Source of the DNA: JAMLHH01 sp037189845
GTDB taxonomy: Bacteria > Bacteroidota > Bacteroidia > Chitinophagales > JADIYW01
Direction of reading: 5' to 3'
Assembly (NCBI GenBank): GCA_037189845.1
Contig: JBBCIS010000006.1
Location: 62,001-126,000 of the forward strand
DNA: 64,000 bases
In this document: piece by piece, positions 16,795 through 25,880 of the stretch
How the letters are laid out: each line of letters starts with the position of its first letter
Position numbering within the stretch: the stretch's first letter is position 1
The notes under the pieces: generated by a model
Databases searched by the model: none
Told to the model about the DNA's origin: nothing
The model's input: the letters and a program-made list of their open reading frames with translations, nothing else
Translations under genes and position numbers: made by a program

Positions 16795-17603
16795 TACTGA
16801 ATATTCCATTCAGAAATTTCTCTGTATGTTCTAATTTCCTCCGGTCCGTAGAATTCCTCTAATGACTTTGGTGGAATTGCGAAATAGCCAAGCTTTTGTT
16901 TTGCATAATCAGTTATATGGTCTGTATTTACACCATGATGTTTAATCATTGCCGGTAAATCAAACTTCTGTTTCATGTTTGGTCGAACAACTCCTAATGC
17001 TAGCGCATGCCTCCAATCATCTGTCATATTTTGGCCCCCAGCATGCCATAGTCTAAGGTTAAAGTAAAGCACAGAACCTGCAGGTGCTTCTATCTGGATG
17101 GCATTACTATAGAAATAGTCATTTGTTGGTTGTTGCTTTAAATTGTGAGAGGAAGGTAGAAGATAAGTAGAGCCATTCTCTTTAGTAAAATCACTCAACA
17201 TTACCAGACCAGCTAAACACTCGCAGTAGTGAGGGAAAAGTTTTGGTCTATCAACATGTATTCGGCTTGAGAAGTTTTTACTATTTGGTGGCATGCAAGA
17301 AGAAATGTATACGTATAATATTGATCCTTTGCCCATTATATGGTTAAAGGGCTCCATTAGATTTTTATCATCAAGAAGCGATAAAAATGTTCCCCCGTAC
17401 ATAGGACAAGCTTGTATTATTCCGTAATCTCTATGATTTTTCGTTCCATGAAAATTCGATTCTTTTTCAATTGCAGCTAGAATTTCTAACTTTAATTTTT
17501 CTATAATTTCATTAGGAATGACATTTTTTACCACACAGTAACCATATTCATTAATCGCATTTAAAAAAACATTACTGTTATATTCACTAAGATCAAGGAA
17601 CAT
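16791..17603 (-). CDS. PhyH-family Fe(II)/2-oxoglutarate dioxygenase, isolated copy
   Basis: A 270-residue PhyH-type oxygenase with an intact site: H116-V-D118 in SRIHVDRPK, distal H187 in LRLWHAGGQN and R198 in DDWRHALAL for 2-oxoglutarate. GAP-like blocks ENGSTYLLPSSH and APAGSVLYFN complete the double-stranded beta-helix. It differs from the ten-member array at 43-54 kb: it lacks the HQDW/VDES signature and has the WHAGG form of the distal motif, closer to generic phytanoyl-CoA dioxygenase-like enzymes. It is convergent with the LpxO-like hydroxylase, so two oxygenases of different families may act on the same product. Substrate unknown. Confidence 0.82.
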   Translation of the reverse strand: MFLDLSEYNSNVFLNAINEYGYCVVKNVIPNEIIEKLKLEILAAIEKESNFHGTKNHRDYGIIQACPMYGGTFLSLLDDKNLMEPFNHIMGKGSILYVYISSCMPPNSKNFSSRIHVDRPKLFPHYCECLAGLVMLSDFTKENGSTYLLPSSHNLKQQPTNDYFYSNAIQIEAPAGSVLYFNLRLWHAGGQNMTDDWRHALALGVVRPNMKQKFDLPAMIKHHGVNTDHITDYAKQKLGYFAIPPKSLEEFYGPEEIRTYREISEWNIQY

Positions 17604-17662
17604 TGCTTGTTATTTATTTATAAAAGTAAAGAACGCTATTTTTATACACAAATTAGTTTCCA

Positions 17663-18568
17663 GTGGAAGAAAAAAATTGTGATTCATGGACCGTTGAATA
17701 TTCAATAATTGTCCCGGTTTATAATTCTTCGGGAATTATACCCATACTTGTGGATAAGGTTATTACTGTAATGGATTATTTAAAGAAACCTTATGAGATT
17801 ATACTTGTAGAAGATTGTAGTCCGGATAATTCCTGGGATGCAATAAAAAAAATTTGCAAACAGATTCCTAATATCAGAGGTTTGAGGCTTTCCAATAATT
17901 ATGGACAATGGATGGCTACTATGGCTGGAATAAGAGAATCAAAAGGGAAATTAATCATCACAATAGATGATGATCTGGAATATGATCCACAAGATATAAT
18001 TTCATTGATTGAATGTATACAAAGCAGCGATTTTAAGCTTGTATTTGGCATAGCTCCCAATAAATACCTGTTGCAGGGGAAATCTAATATATTTAATGAC
18101 TGGCGAAATAAAATAGTTAATTTCCTTTTGGGTAAATATGTTACAGATAGTTTTAAGATTTTTAAAAGAGAATTATTATTTACCAGAACTAATATTTTCA
18201 TTCCAAATATACATTTCGAGGCATATATTAACCACACTCTTCATAAAAAATATGTAGGTTACATGAACGTAAATTTTCATAAAAGATACTCGGGTAATTC
18301 CTCTTATAACTTTTTCAAAAAGACAAAGCTGATTTACAAACATAGTATAGAGTACCACAAAAATTTGCCTGAGTTGAGCTTTTTGCTTTTAAGTATTATA
18401 CTTATAACGGGAATTTGTGTTAGTTTTTTGCAGGAAAATATTGTCCCATTTCTCATTACAATATCATTCTCGCTAACTCTGTTATTGGTGTTGTTACTGA
18501 AATATGTTGCCTCTATTTATATTTCATCAGCTCAAATTCCTGATTATCACGTTATTGAATATTTGTAA
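17663..18568 (+). CDS. Membrane-anchored family 2 glycosyltransferase (polyprenyl-phosphate sugar transferase type)
   Basis: A 301-residue protein with a GTG start. The N-terminal GT-A domain shows SIIVPVYNSSGIIP, VEDCSPDNSW, LSNNYGQWMATMAG (normally GxxxAxxxG) and the metal-binding IDDDLEYDPQDI, as in ArnC/GtrB-like enzymes. The last 70 residues form two hydrophobic helices (LSFLLLSIILITGICVSF and ITISFSLTLLLVLLLKY). Such proteins load a sugar onto undecaprenyl phosphate for use by GT-C enzymes outside, which fits the three or four GT-C-like proteins nearby. A TATTTTTA element lies at 17637-17644. It is divergent from the PhyH gene. Confidence 0.8.
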   Translation: MEEKNCDSWTVEYSIIVPVYNSSGIIPILVDKVITVMDYLKKPYEIILVEDCSPDNSWDAIKKICKQIPNIRGLRLSNNYGQWMATMAGIRESKGKLIITIDDDLEYDPQDIISLIECIQSSDFKLVFGIAPNKYLLQGKSNIFNDWRNKIVNFLLGKYVTDSFKIFKRELLFTRTNIFIPNIHFEAYINHTLHKKYVGYMNVNFHKRYSGNSSYNFFKKTKLIYKHSIEYHKNLPELSFLLLSIILITGICVSFLQENIVPFLITISFSLTLLLVLLLKYVASIYISSAQIPDYHVIEYL

Positions 18569-18699
18569 TTTTATCATGTTTTTTATAGTATAATAAAATT
18601 ATAATAATATAAAATATATTTTTTTAACTGTTTACGGCTTAATTTTATAAATGACGATAAAAAACTTAGGTTTTTTGTAACTTGTATGTACTTGTAAAA

Positions 18700-20190
18700 A
18701 TGAGGATACTTTTAATAAATCCGCCGGATGAAAATGCAGTTCAGGAGTTTCCTGATGATGAAGGTAATGGTTATCTGGAAGCTGATGATTACGGGTCTTT
18801 TCCGCCTTTAGGAGCTTTGTATGTATTGAGCTATATAAGAAATAAATTTCCTCAACATGAATATTTTTTTAAGGATTGTGTAGGTGAAAAAATTTCTCAT
18901 CAAAAGTTGCCGGATGAAATACGTGAAATTAAACCCGACATAGTTGGTATTACTAGTTTTACAATTTCTTTGGTGGATGTCGTATTATCAGCTAGAATTG
19001 TCAGAGATATTGTGCCTAATGCACATATATGTCTAGGTGGCCATCATCCTACAGCTTTTCCTTATGAGGCTTCACAATTGCAGGAATTTGATAGTATAAT
19101 AGTAGGTGAGGGAGAGTATGCTTTTGCATCCCTGGTAGAACACATAGAGAATAATATGGATTTTACTACTATAAAGGGTGTTTATACCAAAAGTAGCATC
19201 GAGAAATATATTACTCAGAATTTTAAAGACCGGAGATTTTTAGGACATTTGAATGTGCCTCCGGCATATGTGGAAAATGTAGATGATATTCCTATTCCGG
19301 ATAGGAGTTTTATAAAGCATATACAATATGAAAGTATAGTAGGGTTAACAGGGAGTCTTGCAACAATAATCACAACGAGAGGCTGTCCATATAAATGTAC
19401 ATTTTGTGATGTGCCATATAAGACTTATCGACAAAGAGATGTCGAATTGGTAATGGATGAAATTGAAATGTGTATTTCTTTGGGATACAAAGAATTTCAT
19501 TTTTATGATGATTTATTTAATATTACTGCTCAAAAAATAATTGATTTCTGCATTGCATTAGAACGAAGAAATTTGAATATTATATGGGACTTTAGAGGTA
19601 GAGTAAATGGAGTAACATTTGAATCTTTAGAAAGAGCAAAATCTGTAGGTCTAAGGATGATTTCATTTGGTGTTGAGACAGGGACTGATTTGGGGCATAA
19701 AACATTGAAGAAAGGTTCTAATATAGCTCAAGTGGAACAGGTATTCATGTGGTGTAAAAAATTAGGAATAAAAACTATTGCTAATTATATGATAGGACTT
19801 CCTCATGAAAAAAGTAGAGAAGATGTATTTGAAAATATCAATTTTTTGATACAATTAAAGCCTGATTATGCGCAAATTGCAATATTGAATTTATACCCAC
19901 ATACACAAGTTTTTAAAGATGCTATCAAAATGGGAATGATAGAAGACGGCAGATGGGAGAAATTTGCATTAGATCCAAAGCCTGGCTTTAAAGTAGATCA
20001 TTGGACTGAATTTTTATCAGAAAGAGACTTGGTTTATTTACACAGAGAATCATACAGAAGATTTTATTTTAGAATTTCGTACGTTGCAAAAAATATTACA
20101 AATATTAAATCGTTCCATGAGCTGAAATCAAAAATTAGAGGTTTTTTCAAGCTTTTGAACCTTAAAAAAGTTTTAAACTCTTTTAATTGA
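18700..20190 (+). CDS. Cobalamin-binding-type radical SAM protein, copy 1
   Basis: About 496 residues. The ATG at 18700 gives MRILLINPPDEN, the standard start of this class; the in-frame ATG at 18682 only adds six residues. The N-terminal domain is a B12-binding-like Rossmann fold (SFPPLGALYVLSYI, VGITSFTISL, CLGGHHPTAFP, IVGEGEYAF). The radical SAM motif is RGCPYKCTFCDVP, followed by FYDDLFNI and FGVETG. Enzymes of this class methylate or rearrange unactivated carbons in lipids, sugars and antibiotics. The C-terminal 60 residues contain basic and aromatic helices. The next gene starts 1 base after the stop. Substrate cannot be deduced. Confidence 0.82.
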   Translation: MRILLINPPDENAVQEFPDDEGNGYLEADDYGSFPPLGALYVLSYIRNKFPQHEYFFKDCVGEKISHQKLPDEIREIKPDIVGITSFTISLVDVVLSARIVRDIVPNAHICLGGHHPTAFPYEASQLQEFDSIIVGEGEYAFASLVEHIENNMDFTTIKGVYTKSSIEKYITQNFKDRRFLGHLNVPPAYVENVDDIPIPDRSFIKHIQYESIVGLTGSLATIITTRGCPYKCTFCDVPYKTYRQRDVELVMDEIEMCISLGYKEFHFYDDLFNITAQKIIDFCIALERRNLNIIWDFRGRVNGVTFESLERAKSVGLRMISFGVETGTDLGHKTLKKGSNIAQVEQVFMWCKKLGIKTIANYMIGLPHEKSREDVFENINFLIQLKPDYAQIAILNLYPHTQVFKDAIKMGMIEDGRWEKFALDPKPGFKVDHWTEFLSERDLVYLHRESYRRFYFRISYVAKNITNIKSFHELKSKIRGFFKLLNLKKVLNSFN

Positions 20191-20191
20191 A

Positions 20192-20806
20192 ATGGATGAA
20201 TTAATTTACGGAGTAAAATTAGGGGTGATTTTATCGGTAATAATCAGTCCAACACTATTAATCATACTCTATTACTCAATTAATTATGGGAAAAATAAAG
20301 GATTAATACTTTGTTTGGGATTATGGACGTCAGATATTCTACATGCCTTAGTATTTACGTTTGGAGAAAATTTGCTTTCATCCTTTTTAGGAATTATTAA
20401 ATCTTATTACACGTTGGTGAGTGTGATAATTTTACTTTTTTTAGGAGTAAAAATTTTATTTACTCCTGTGCGGCCTTTTACAGAGAAAGAAGAAACTTCT
20501 CAAAACAAATGGTATAACTATTACTCAAAAGGCTTGCTGCTGGCAATCTTTAATCCTGGAAGTACAATAGTTTGGTTAGGTATTATTGGAATATCAGGCA
20601 GTAGACAGTATGATTACATTTCTCACTTTTCTTTTATTTCCGGAATAATTTTCACCGTAATTTTTTTCGATTTTTTGAAAATTATTTTGGCAAATGGAAT
20701 CAAGAATTTCTTATCCATAAACTTATTAAACATAATTAATAGGATTATTGGTGTACTTTTGTTGATAGGGGCGTGTGTTATGTTGTATAGAAATGAAGCC
20801 GCATAA
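20192..20806 (+). CDS. LysE/RhtB-type exporter
   Basis: A 204-residue integral membrane protein with about six segments, of the LysE/RhtB amino-acid exporter superfamily. It starts LIYGVKLGVILSVIISPTLL (the family pattern is GxxxxxxPGP), then has LWTSDILHALVFTFG and, after a short loop, GLLLAIFNPGSTIVWLGI, matching the conserved N-P motif of helix 4. It lies between two B12-type radical SAM genes with spacings of 1 and 34 bases, so it belongs to their transcription unit. It may export a small molecule, or, in this setting, translocate a lipid-like product. The usual LysE first motif PGP is altered, so the substrate may differ. Confidence 0.65.
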   Translation: MDELIYGVKLGVILSVIISPTLLIILYYSINYGKNKGLILCLGLWTSDILHALVFTFGENLLSSFLGIIKSYYTLVSVIILLFLGVKILFTPVRPFTEKEETSQNKWYNYYSKGLLLAIFNPGSTIVWLGIIGISGSRQYDYISHFSFISGIIFTVIFFDFLKIILANGIKNFLSINLLNIINRIIGVLLLIGACVMLYRNEAA

Positions 20807-20840
20807 TACAATAAAATTTGAAAACTGAAGTGCAACAAAT

Positions 20841-22256
20841 ATGTCAGTAGGATTGTTTTTGAATTTACCAAATAACGAATCTGTAATGAGGAGATATATG
20901 TGTTCATATTTCTCTCCTACGTTTTTATTTCAACCTATTGAATTACTTTCTTTAGCCGCTGTCTATAGAGAAAGAGGTTATGGATCACCAATTTTATTAG
21001 ATGCAATTGCAGAAAAGAAAACTACACAGGATGTTATTAATGTCATTCAGCAGATTTCACCAGATTTTATAATATCACTTAGCGGTTTTGAGTGTTTTGA
21101 GGAAGATGTGAATGAAGTAACTACTATAAAACAAAAGTTTCCCGATATTCCGATAATCTTATTTGGGCACTATGTAACACAGTTTCCTGACATACTTATA
21201 TTAAACACTACAATAGATTACTTGATTCATGGTGAACCTGATGTCATATTTGGTGAATTATTAGATTTTATTTACAATAATAAAGATATATCAGAAGTTC
21301 AAGGCATTTCATACAGGGGAGAAAAAGGAGAAGTTATTCATCAAGGTAAAAATAATAGAATACCAAATCCAAATGAGCTTCCTATGCCTGCATTTGAATT
21401 ACTCAAAAACCATTATTATACTGAACCTTTTTTTCCTAAGCCTTATGGATTGATACAGAGTGCACGGGGATGTCCTTATCAATGTAATTATTGTGTAAAG
21501 TCTTTTGGGACAAAACTTACAATGCTCACACCTGAAAACATTATTCTACAGATTGATGCTTACAGGGACTTGTTTGGAATCAAAGCATTTAGATTTATCG
21601 ATGACACATTTACTGCAGTTCCAAATCGGGTGATTGAGTTTTGTAAGCTGTTAATTGAGAAAAACTACAATCTTAAATGGTCTTGTTTGACCAGACCAGA
21701 TACACTGGACCCTGTAATGTTAAATTGGATGAAAAAAGCTGGTTGTGTTCGCCTCTATATTGGGGTTGAATCCGCATCCTATAAGATTTTAGAGTACTAC
21801 AATAAAAAGTTTGATATAGATTTATCTTTAAATTCTATTCGGGAAGCAAAAAAAATGGGCTTTGAGCTAATGGCATTTTTTATGGTTGGAAGTCCGATAG
21901 AAACGATTGAAGATGTAAAGCAAAGTTTAAGATTCGCGTTAAACGCAGGATTTGATTTTATAACTGTAAGTAAAATTTCCCCATATCCAGGTACAGAATT
22001 ATTTAATAAATTAAGAGATGACATAGATTTCTCAGCATTACCATATAGAAACCGCTTTAAAGATGAAAATATAGAACTCCGTGGTTATAAGTTTCAAAGA
22101 TATTTCTTAAGAAATTTTTATTTCAATTATAAAACTATATTGAATTTGTTATCAAAGCCACGTTGGTATATGACTCAATTGCCTCAAAATATAAAATCCT
22201 TTCTTTCTTTTCTCCTCAAAGATACTTCTCAGAAAGACAGAAATGATTTTATTTAA
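20841..22256 (+). CDS. Cobalamin-binding-type radical SAM protein, copy 2
   Basis: A 471-residue protein: an N-terminal B12-binding-like domain (IELLSLAAVYRERGY, IISLSGFECF, ILFGHYVTQFP, LIHGEPDVIF), then ARGCPYQCNYCVKSFG with the CxxxCxxC cluster motif, FIDDTFTAV, IGVESAS and FMVGSPIET. The overall order is that of BchE/HpnJ-like enzymes. It follows the LysE-type exporter by 34 bases. Relative to copy 1 it is clearly divergent, so the two do not look like recent duplicates. The role is probably in lipid, sugar or polyketide-like modification; nothing in the sequence fixes the substrate. Confidence 0.82.
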   Translation: MSVGLFLNLPNNESVMRRYMCSYFSPTFLFQPIELLSLAAVYRERGYGSPILLDAIAEKKTTQDVINVIQQISPDFIISLSGFECFEEDVNEVTTIKQKFPDIPIILFGHYVTQFPDILILNTTIDYLIHGEPDVIFGELLDFIYNNKDISEVQGISYRGEKGEVIHQGKNNRIPNPNELPMPAFELLKNHYYTEPFFPKPYGLIQSARGCPYQCNYCVKSFGTKLTMLTPENIILQIDAYRDLFGIKAFRFIDDTFTAVPNRVIEFCKLLIEKNYNLKWSCLTRPDTLDPVMLNWMKKAGCVRLYIGVESASYKILEYYNKKFDIDLSLNSIREAKKMGFELMAFFMVGSPIETIEDVKQSLRFALNAGFDFITVSKISPYPGTELFNKLRDDIDFSALPYRNRFKDENIELRGYKFQRYFLRNFYFNYKTILNLLSKPRWYMTQLPQNIKSFLSFLLKDTSQKDRNDFI

Positions 22257-22295
22257 AGTGTGTTATTACAATTTTTATAGCTGAATCATATTTTG

Positions 22296-22329
22296 GGACA
22301 TATATTGAATGCTGTCATTCAAAATGTCC
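22296..22329. terminator. Imperfect hairpin between convergent genes
   Basis: GGACAT (22296-22301) and TTGAATG (22305-22311) pair with CATTCAA (22316-22322) and ATGTCC (22324-22329), giving 6 and 7 base pairs separated by a small ATA/A bulge, with a CTGT loop. It lies about 40 bases after the stop of the radical SAM gene and before the stop of the convergent membrane protein, so it could stop transcription from both sides. No strong T tract follows on either strand, so it may instead be a transcript-stabilising hairpin. Confidence 0.5.
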
Positions 22330-22486
22330 TCTTGAGTGAAGAAAAATCTGGATGAGATGTGGTTTCTAAATCACATAACACTTCTGTATTGGAAATGAAA
22401 TTAGTCTTTGAAGTGTATCATAAACTATTAAATTACATTTTCCATCATTGGTTTTATATAGAAATTTACACACAAAAGTGTATTTC

Positions 22487-24187
22487 TTAAAAATTTGCTG
22501 TCATATAAATACAATATGGCTTCAAAACATCCAGGTCAGGATCAATATTAAAGGTTTCAGGAGTTTGAATTTCTTTGTAATCAATTTTTATGTTGTATAA
22601 TTTTTCCGCATACATTTTATAAAAGTCTAACTGATCTGTATTCGAAATCAATACAATATTATTTTTGTTAGCGATCTTTTCGAGTCTAGCAATTAGATTT
22701 TTCATGTTTTTACCAAAAAAAGGCTTATGATGATTAATATAAAACGAATACATACTAAAGTAAAACATGTCAATATAATAGTGATTAATTTTATCCATAG
22801 GATTAATATCAAATAGTTTGCTAGGATAATTAGAAAAGTCTTCTGGAAAGTTTGAATATACAACCGTCTTACCTTGCTTTGAGAATTCTTCTAATAGTGA
22901 CCTATAGTAGTAGGATTTTTTAGCAAAAACTCTTTGCAGCCTTAGTTCCTCGGTTACAGTTTTTCCATAACTTAATAATACAAAAAATAGAATTGAAGCA
23001 TATATGAAAACATTTTTCTTCAAATTCAATAAAAATATGGTATGCCAGATTGTTGTCAGAAATAGCCAGAATAAAAGAGTGTTAAGTATATCTAATGGGA
23101 ATAATAAATATAAATTTGATAGTAAAAAAATCAAGATCAATGCAAAGAAAACCAATGATTTTTTTATCCCTAAAGATCTGGTTTTTTTATTCAATATTAA
23201 TAATGTAATAAATAAGAAGTATATTATATAAAATTGATAATTTAATTTTATTGAATCAGAATGAATAGATATGTTGTTCTTTAAAATATTTATATAAGTA
23301 TCCTTGTTGAACTTTATATGTTTTTGAGAATCATCTATAATTCCTTTATAATCCTGCCAGGTGTATTTATTATCATCTTTAATAAATCGGTTCATTGCGA
23401 GTCTTTTCACAATAAGATTGCTATCATTATCATAAATAATTCTCTGTCCTGTTCGATCAATTACTTCGTGTTCATACATCTGAATATATTTGTCCTCAGG
23501 GAAATATTTTCCTTGAATAAATTTGAATCCGGTAAATACTAATAAGGATAATATTGAGTATTTTAAAATATAGGGTAATAATTTTCTGTGGCTTAAAAAT
23601 ATTACATAGATTATTGATGATAAAATGGCGATAATTACTATCTCAAACCTAATTACTAAAGCAATTAAAACAAGTATATACGACAAATATTTGGCTAAAA
23701 CATAGTGGTGCTTGCAATATATATATATCGATAGTATCCCGGTTAACGTGAAATTAATTGCAAGTTTCCAATTTATTGTTAGAAATATACTATCAAAAAA
23801 AAGTAGATACGCAGAAAGTATCAAAGTGGTAATAGCAATTAAATTGTCTTTTGATTTTCTACAGTCTATCCAGATGAATGATGTAATGATTGTAAAAAAT
23901 ATGATGTTTAACAAAGTATGTAAACTACTGTAAAATGATACATTTTTTAGCAAATCAGAAATAGAAGACATTAGGGATGAGACCCCGGTCCAAAAATTTA
24001 AGTAATTATAGGGATACTCTAAATGTGTCGTTATTTCATGTAAAAATAATGAATTTATAATTACTTCATAATCAACGAAATATGTTCCGATGCATAGATT
24101 TACTATTAATATAAAAAACGCACTTAAAATAAATGCTATAACAATAAAGTATTTGTTTATTTTTAATTTAAAGTCAGAAAATATCAT
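22487..24187 (-). CDS. Large polytopic membrane protein, GT-C-like, family member 2 of 3
   Basis: A 566-residue protein, very AT-rich, with around ten hydrophobic segments. An early acidic loop (FVDYEVIINSLF) fits the first-loop catalytic position of GT-C enzymes, a charged loop holds MYEHEVIDRTGQRI near residue 240, and a soluble tail of about 150 residues begins SKQGKTVVYSNFPEDFSNY. The same architecture is seen at 12647-14422 and in the divergent neighbour at 24223, whose start lies only 35 bases away. The short divergent spacer suggests a local duplication and inversion. Likely a glycosyl or phosphosugar transferase facing the periplasm, but no diagnostic catalytic residue is certain. Confidence 0.5.
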   Translation of the reverse strand: MIFSDFKLKINKYFIVIAFILSAFFILIVNLCIGTYFVDYEVIINSLFLHEITTHLEYPYNYLNFWTGVSSLMSSISDLLKNVSFYSSLHTLLNIIFFTIITSFIWIDCRKSKDNLIAITTLILSAYLLFFDSIFLTINWKLAINFTLTGILSIYIYCKHHYVLAKYLSYILVLIALVIRFEIVIIAILSSIIYVIFLSHRKLLPYILKYSILSLLVFTGFKFIQGKYFPEDKYIQMYEHEVIDRTGQRIIYDNDSNLIVKRLAMNRFIKDDNKYTWQDYKGIIDDSQKHIKFNKDTYINILKNNISIHSDSIKLNYQFYIIYFLFITLLILNKKTRSLGIKKSLVFFALILIFLLSNLYLLFPLDILNTLLFWLFLTTIWHTIFLLNLKKNVFIYASILFFVLLSYGKTVTEELRLQRVFAKKSYYYRSLLEEFSKQGKTVVYSNFPEDFSNYPSKLFDINPMDKINHYYIDMFYFSMYSFYINHHKPFFGKNMKNLIARLEKIANKNNIVLISNTDQLDFYKMYAEKLYNIKIDYKEIQTPETFNIDPDLDVLKPYCIYMTANF

Positions 24188-24222
24188 TCACCCTTTATTA
24201 ACTTTAAAAGTTAAATTAAAAT

Positions 24223-25833
24223 ATGAAATTACCAATAAAGATTTGCTCTTTAAGAAATCTAATATTTTTGGGGTATTTTTTTACTGTTTTTTTTTACGTT
24301 CTCATAAATGGATCTTATATCGAAGCTTATGAGGCTTTTATTTCTGCATTCTCTTCGGGTACATACATTAATATTTCTTCAGATTTTGCTTTTTTTGATG
24401 TAAACATGTTGATCCTACCCATAATATCTTGGATAAATGCTTTTTTTCCAGGAATACAATTATATGGTTGGATAGTTTTTGTGATATCTTTATTTTCTAT
24501 ATATGCATTATATATTACATTTTATGATGTTTTATGCGAGATTAATACAAGATTGGCCACAAAGTACATAGCTATTTTATCCCTTTTGATATTATTAGCG
24601 CCAAACTTATTTTTCCTGAGCACTACAAGAAATGTTGTTGTATTGTTTTTTGCGGTTAATCTCCGTTTTTATTTGTTGAAAAGGATGGGTGTCTTTACCT
24701 ATGTATTTGCTTTTATTATTCTTTCTATTCTAAGAGTTGACGCAGTTGTGTTTTTATCAGCAGGGTTATTTTTTTTATTAATATTGTATTATCGGAAAAT
24801 CAATTTTTTCTTCTCTTACCCGCTTCTGGTCTCACTCTTTATTTATTGTCTGTTAAATTTTGCAATTCATTTTAAAGCAAATGATGGGATCAAATCTTTT
24901 TATTTTCATGAAATCGAGGTGTTAGATAAGGAAAATTATAGGTTTGAAAATTTAGAAAAATCCGACTATACACAACTAAAGTACTTTGCAAGTCATAGAA
25001 TAATGAATGACAGACTTTTTGATGTGGAATTTTATTCAAGAATTGCCAAAACTGATCACAGTCATATTACAAATAGCTTATTAAATTTTTCATTGATCGT
25101 TCAGACCTTTAATTTTTCAATTGAAGAAATATTGCTTTCTATTGAATTAATAATTGTAGCAGCCGTATTCTTGGTTTTAATTTTCGTTCTGTGTACTTTG
25201 AAAACAAGAATGTATTTTGCGTGTATCTTACTTTTGATATACCCTGTTTTTGCATGTACTTATATCTCACTTCCTCAGAGATTTTTATATCCTTATTACG
25301 CAATAACCATATTGATTTATATGATTATTCTAATTAGATATACTCTAAAACCATTTTATTTTTACTTTTTAATGTTTTTACTTATATGCTATGCTGTTTT
25401 AATGAATATAAATAAAAACTTAATAGCTTACTCGAAAATAAATTTGCTATTTGACAGAACAGAGGCTTTGCTCGACAAGCATAAGGGTAAAGAATTGTTT
25501 ATTGAGAATTTTGTATCACCTCGTTTTAACTACTTTTGTCCGGACATCAGATACAGGTACAATCAAAATAGTTTTTATTTTGTAAACCTATTTTATTTTC
25601 AAGCTTACAGCTCATATAGAAAAATGTGGCAAGAAAAATGTAAATGCAATCAATTAAATTTATATGAAAAATTAAACTATATAAGTAATTGTAATTCAGT
25701 TTTTATGATTGGGGAAGAGTTGAAAAAAGAGTATGAAAATTACTTTATCGAAGAGTATTCAAAAAGAATTCAATTTATTCCAATTGATAAAGAAGCATCT
25801 TCTTTCTACCGTATTAAAATATATGATATTTAG
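24223..25833 (+). CDS. Large polytopic membrane protein, GT-C-like, family member 3 of 3
   Basis: A 536-residue membrane protein with about ten hydrophobic segments. Its parts run parallel to those of the two other family members: an early outer loop (ISSDFAFFDVNMLILP), LSTTRNVVVLFFAVNLRF in the middle, a charged loop at about residues 220-275 with YFHEIEVLDKENYRFENL (compare the MYEHEVIDRTG loop of its neighbour), and a soluble C-terminal domain starting HKGKELFIENFVSPRFNY. It is divergent from the paralog at 22487-24187 and is followed 47 bases later by two radical SAM genes on the same strand, so it may be in their operon. Annotated as GT-C-like by plan, not by a proven motif. Confidence 0.5.
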   Translation: MKLPIKICSLRNLIFLGYFFTVFFYVLINGSYIEAYEAFISAFSSGTYINISSDFAFFDVNMLILPIISWINAFFPGIQLYGWIVFVISLFSIYALYITFYDVLCEINTRLATKYIAILSLLILLAPNLFFLSTTRNVVVLFFAVNLRFYLLKRMGVFTYVFAFIILSILRVDAVVFLSAGLFFLLILYYRKINFFFSYPLLVSLFIYCLLNFAIHFKANDGIKSFYFHEIEVLDKENYRFENLEKSDYTQLKYFASHRIMNDRLFDVEFYSRIAKTDHSHITNSLLNFSLIVQTFNFSIEEILLSIELIIVAAVFLVLIFVLCTLKTRMYFACILLLIYPVFACTYISLPQRFLYPYYAITILIYMIILIRYTLKPFYFYFLMFLLICYAVLMNINKNLIAYSKINLLFDRTEALLDKHKGKELFIENFVSPRFNYFCPDIRYRYNQNSFYFVNLFYFQAYSSYRKMWQEKCKCNQLNLYEKLNYISNCNSVFMIGEELKKEYENYFIEEYSKRIQFIPIDKEASSFYRIKIYDI

Positions 25834-25880
25834 TATTTTGTTGGATTTTTTTTAGGTAAATTCAATTAAATTAGCATTTA

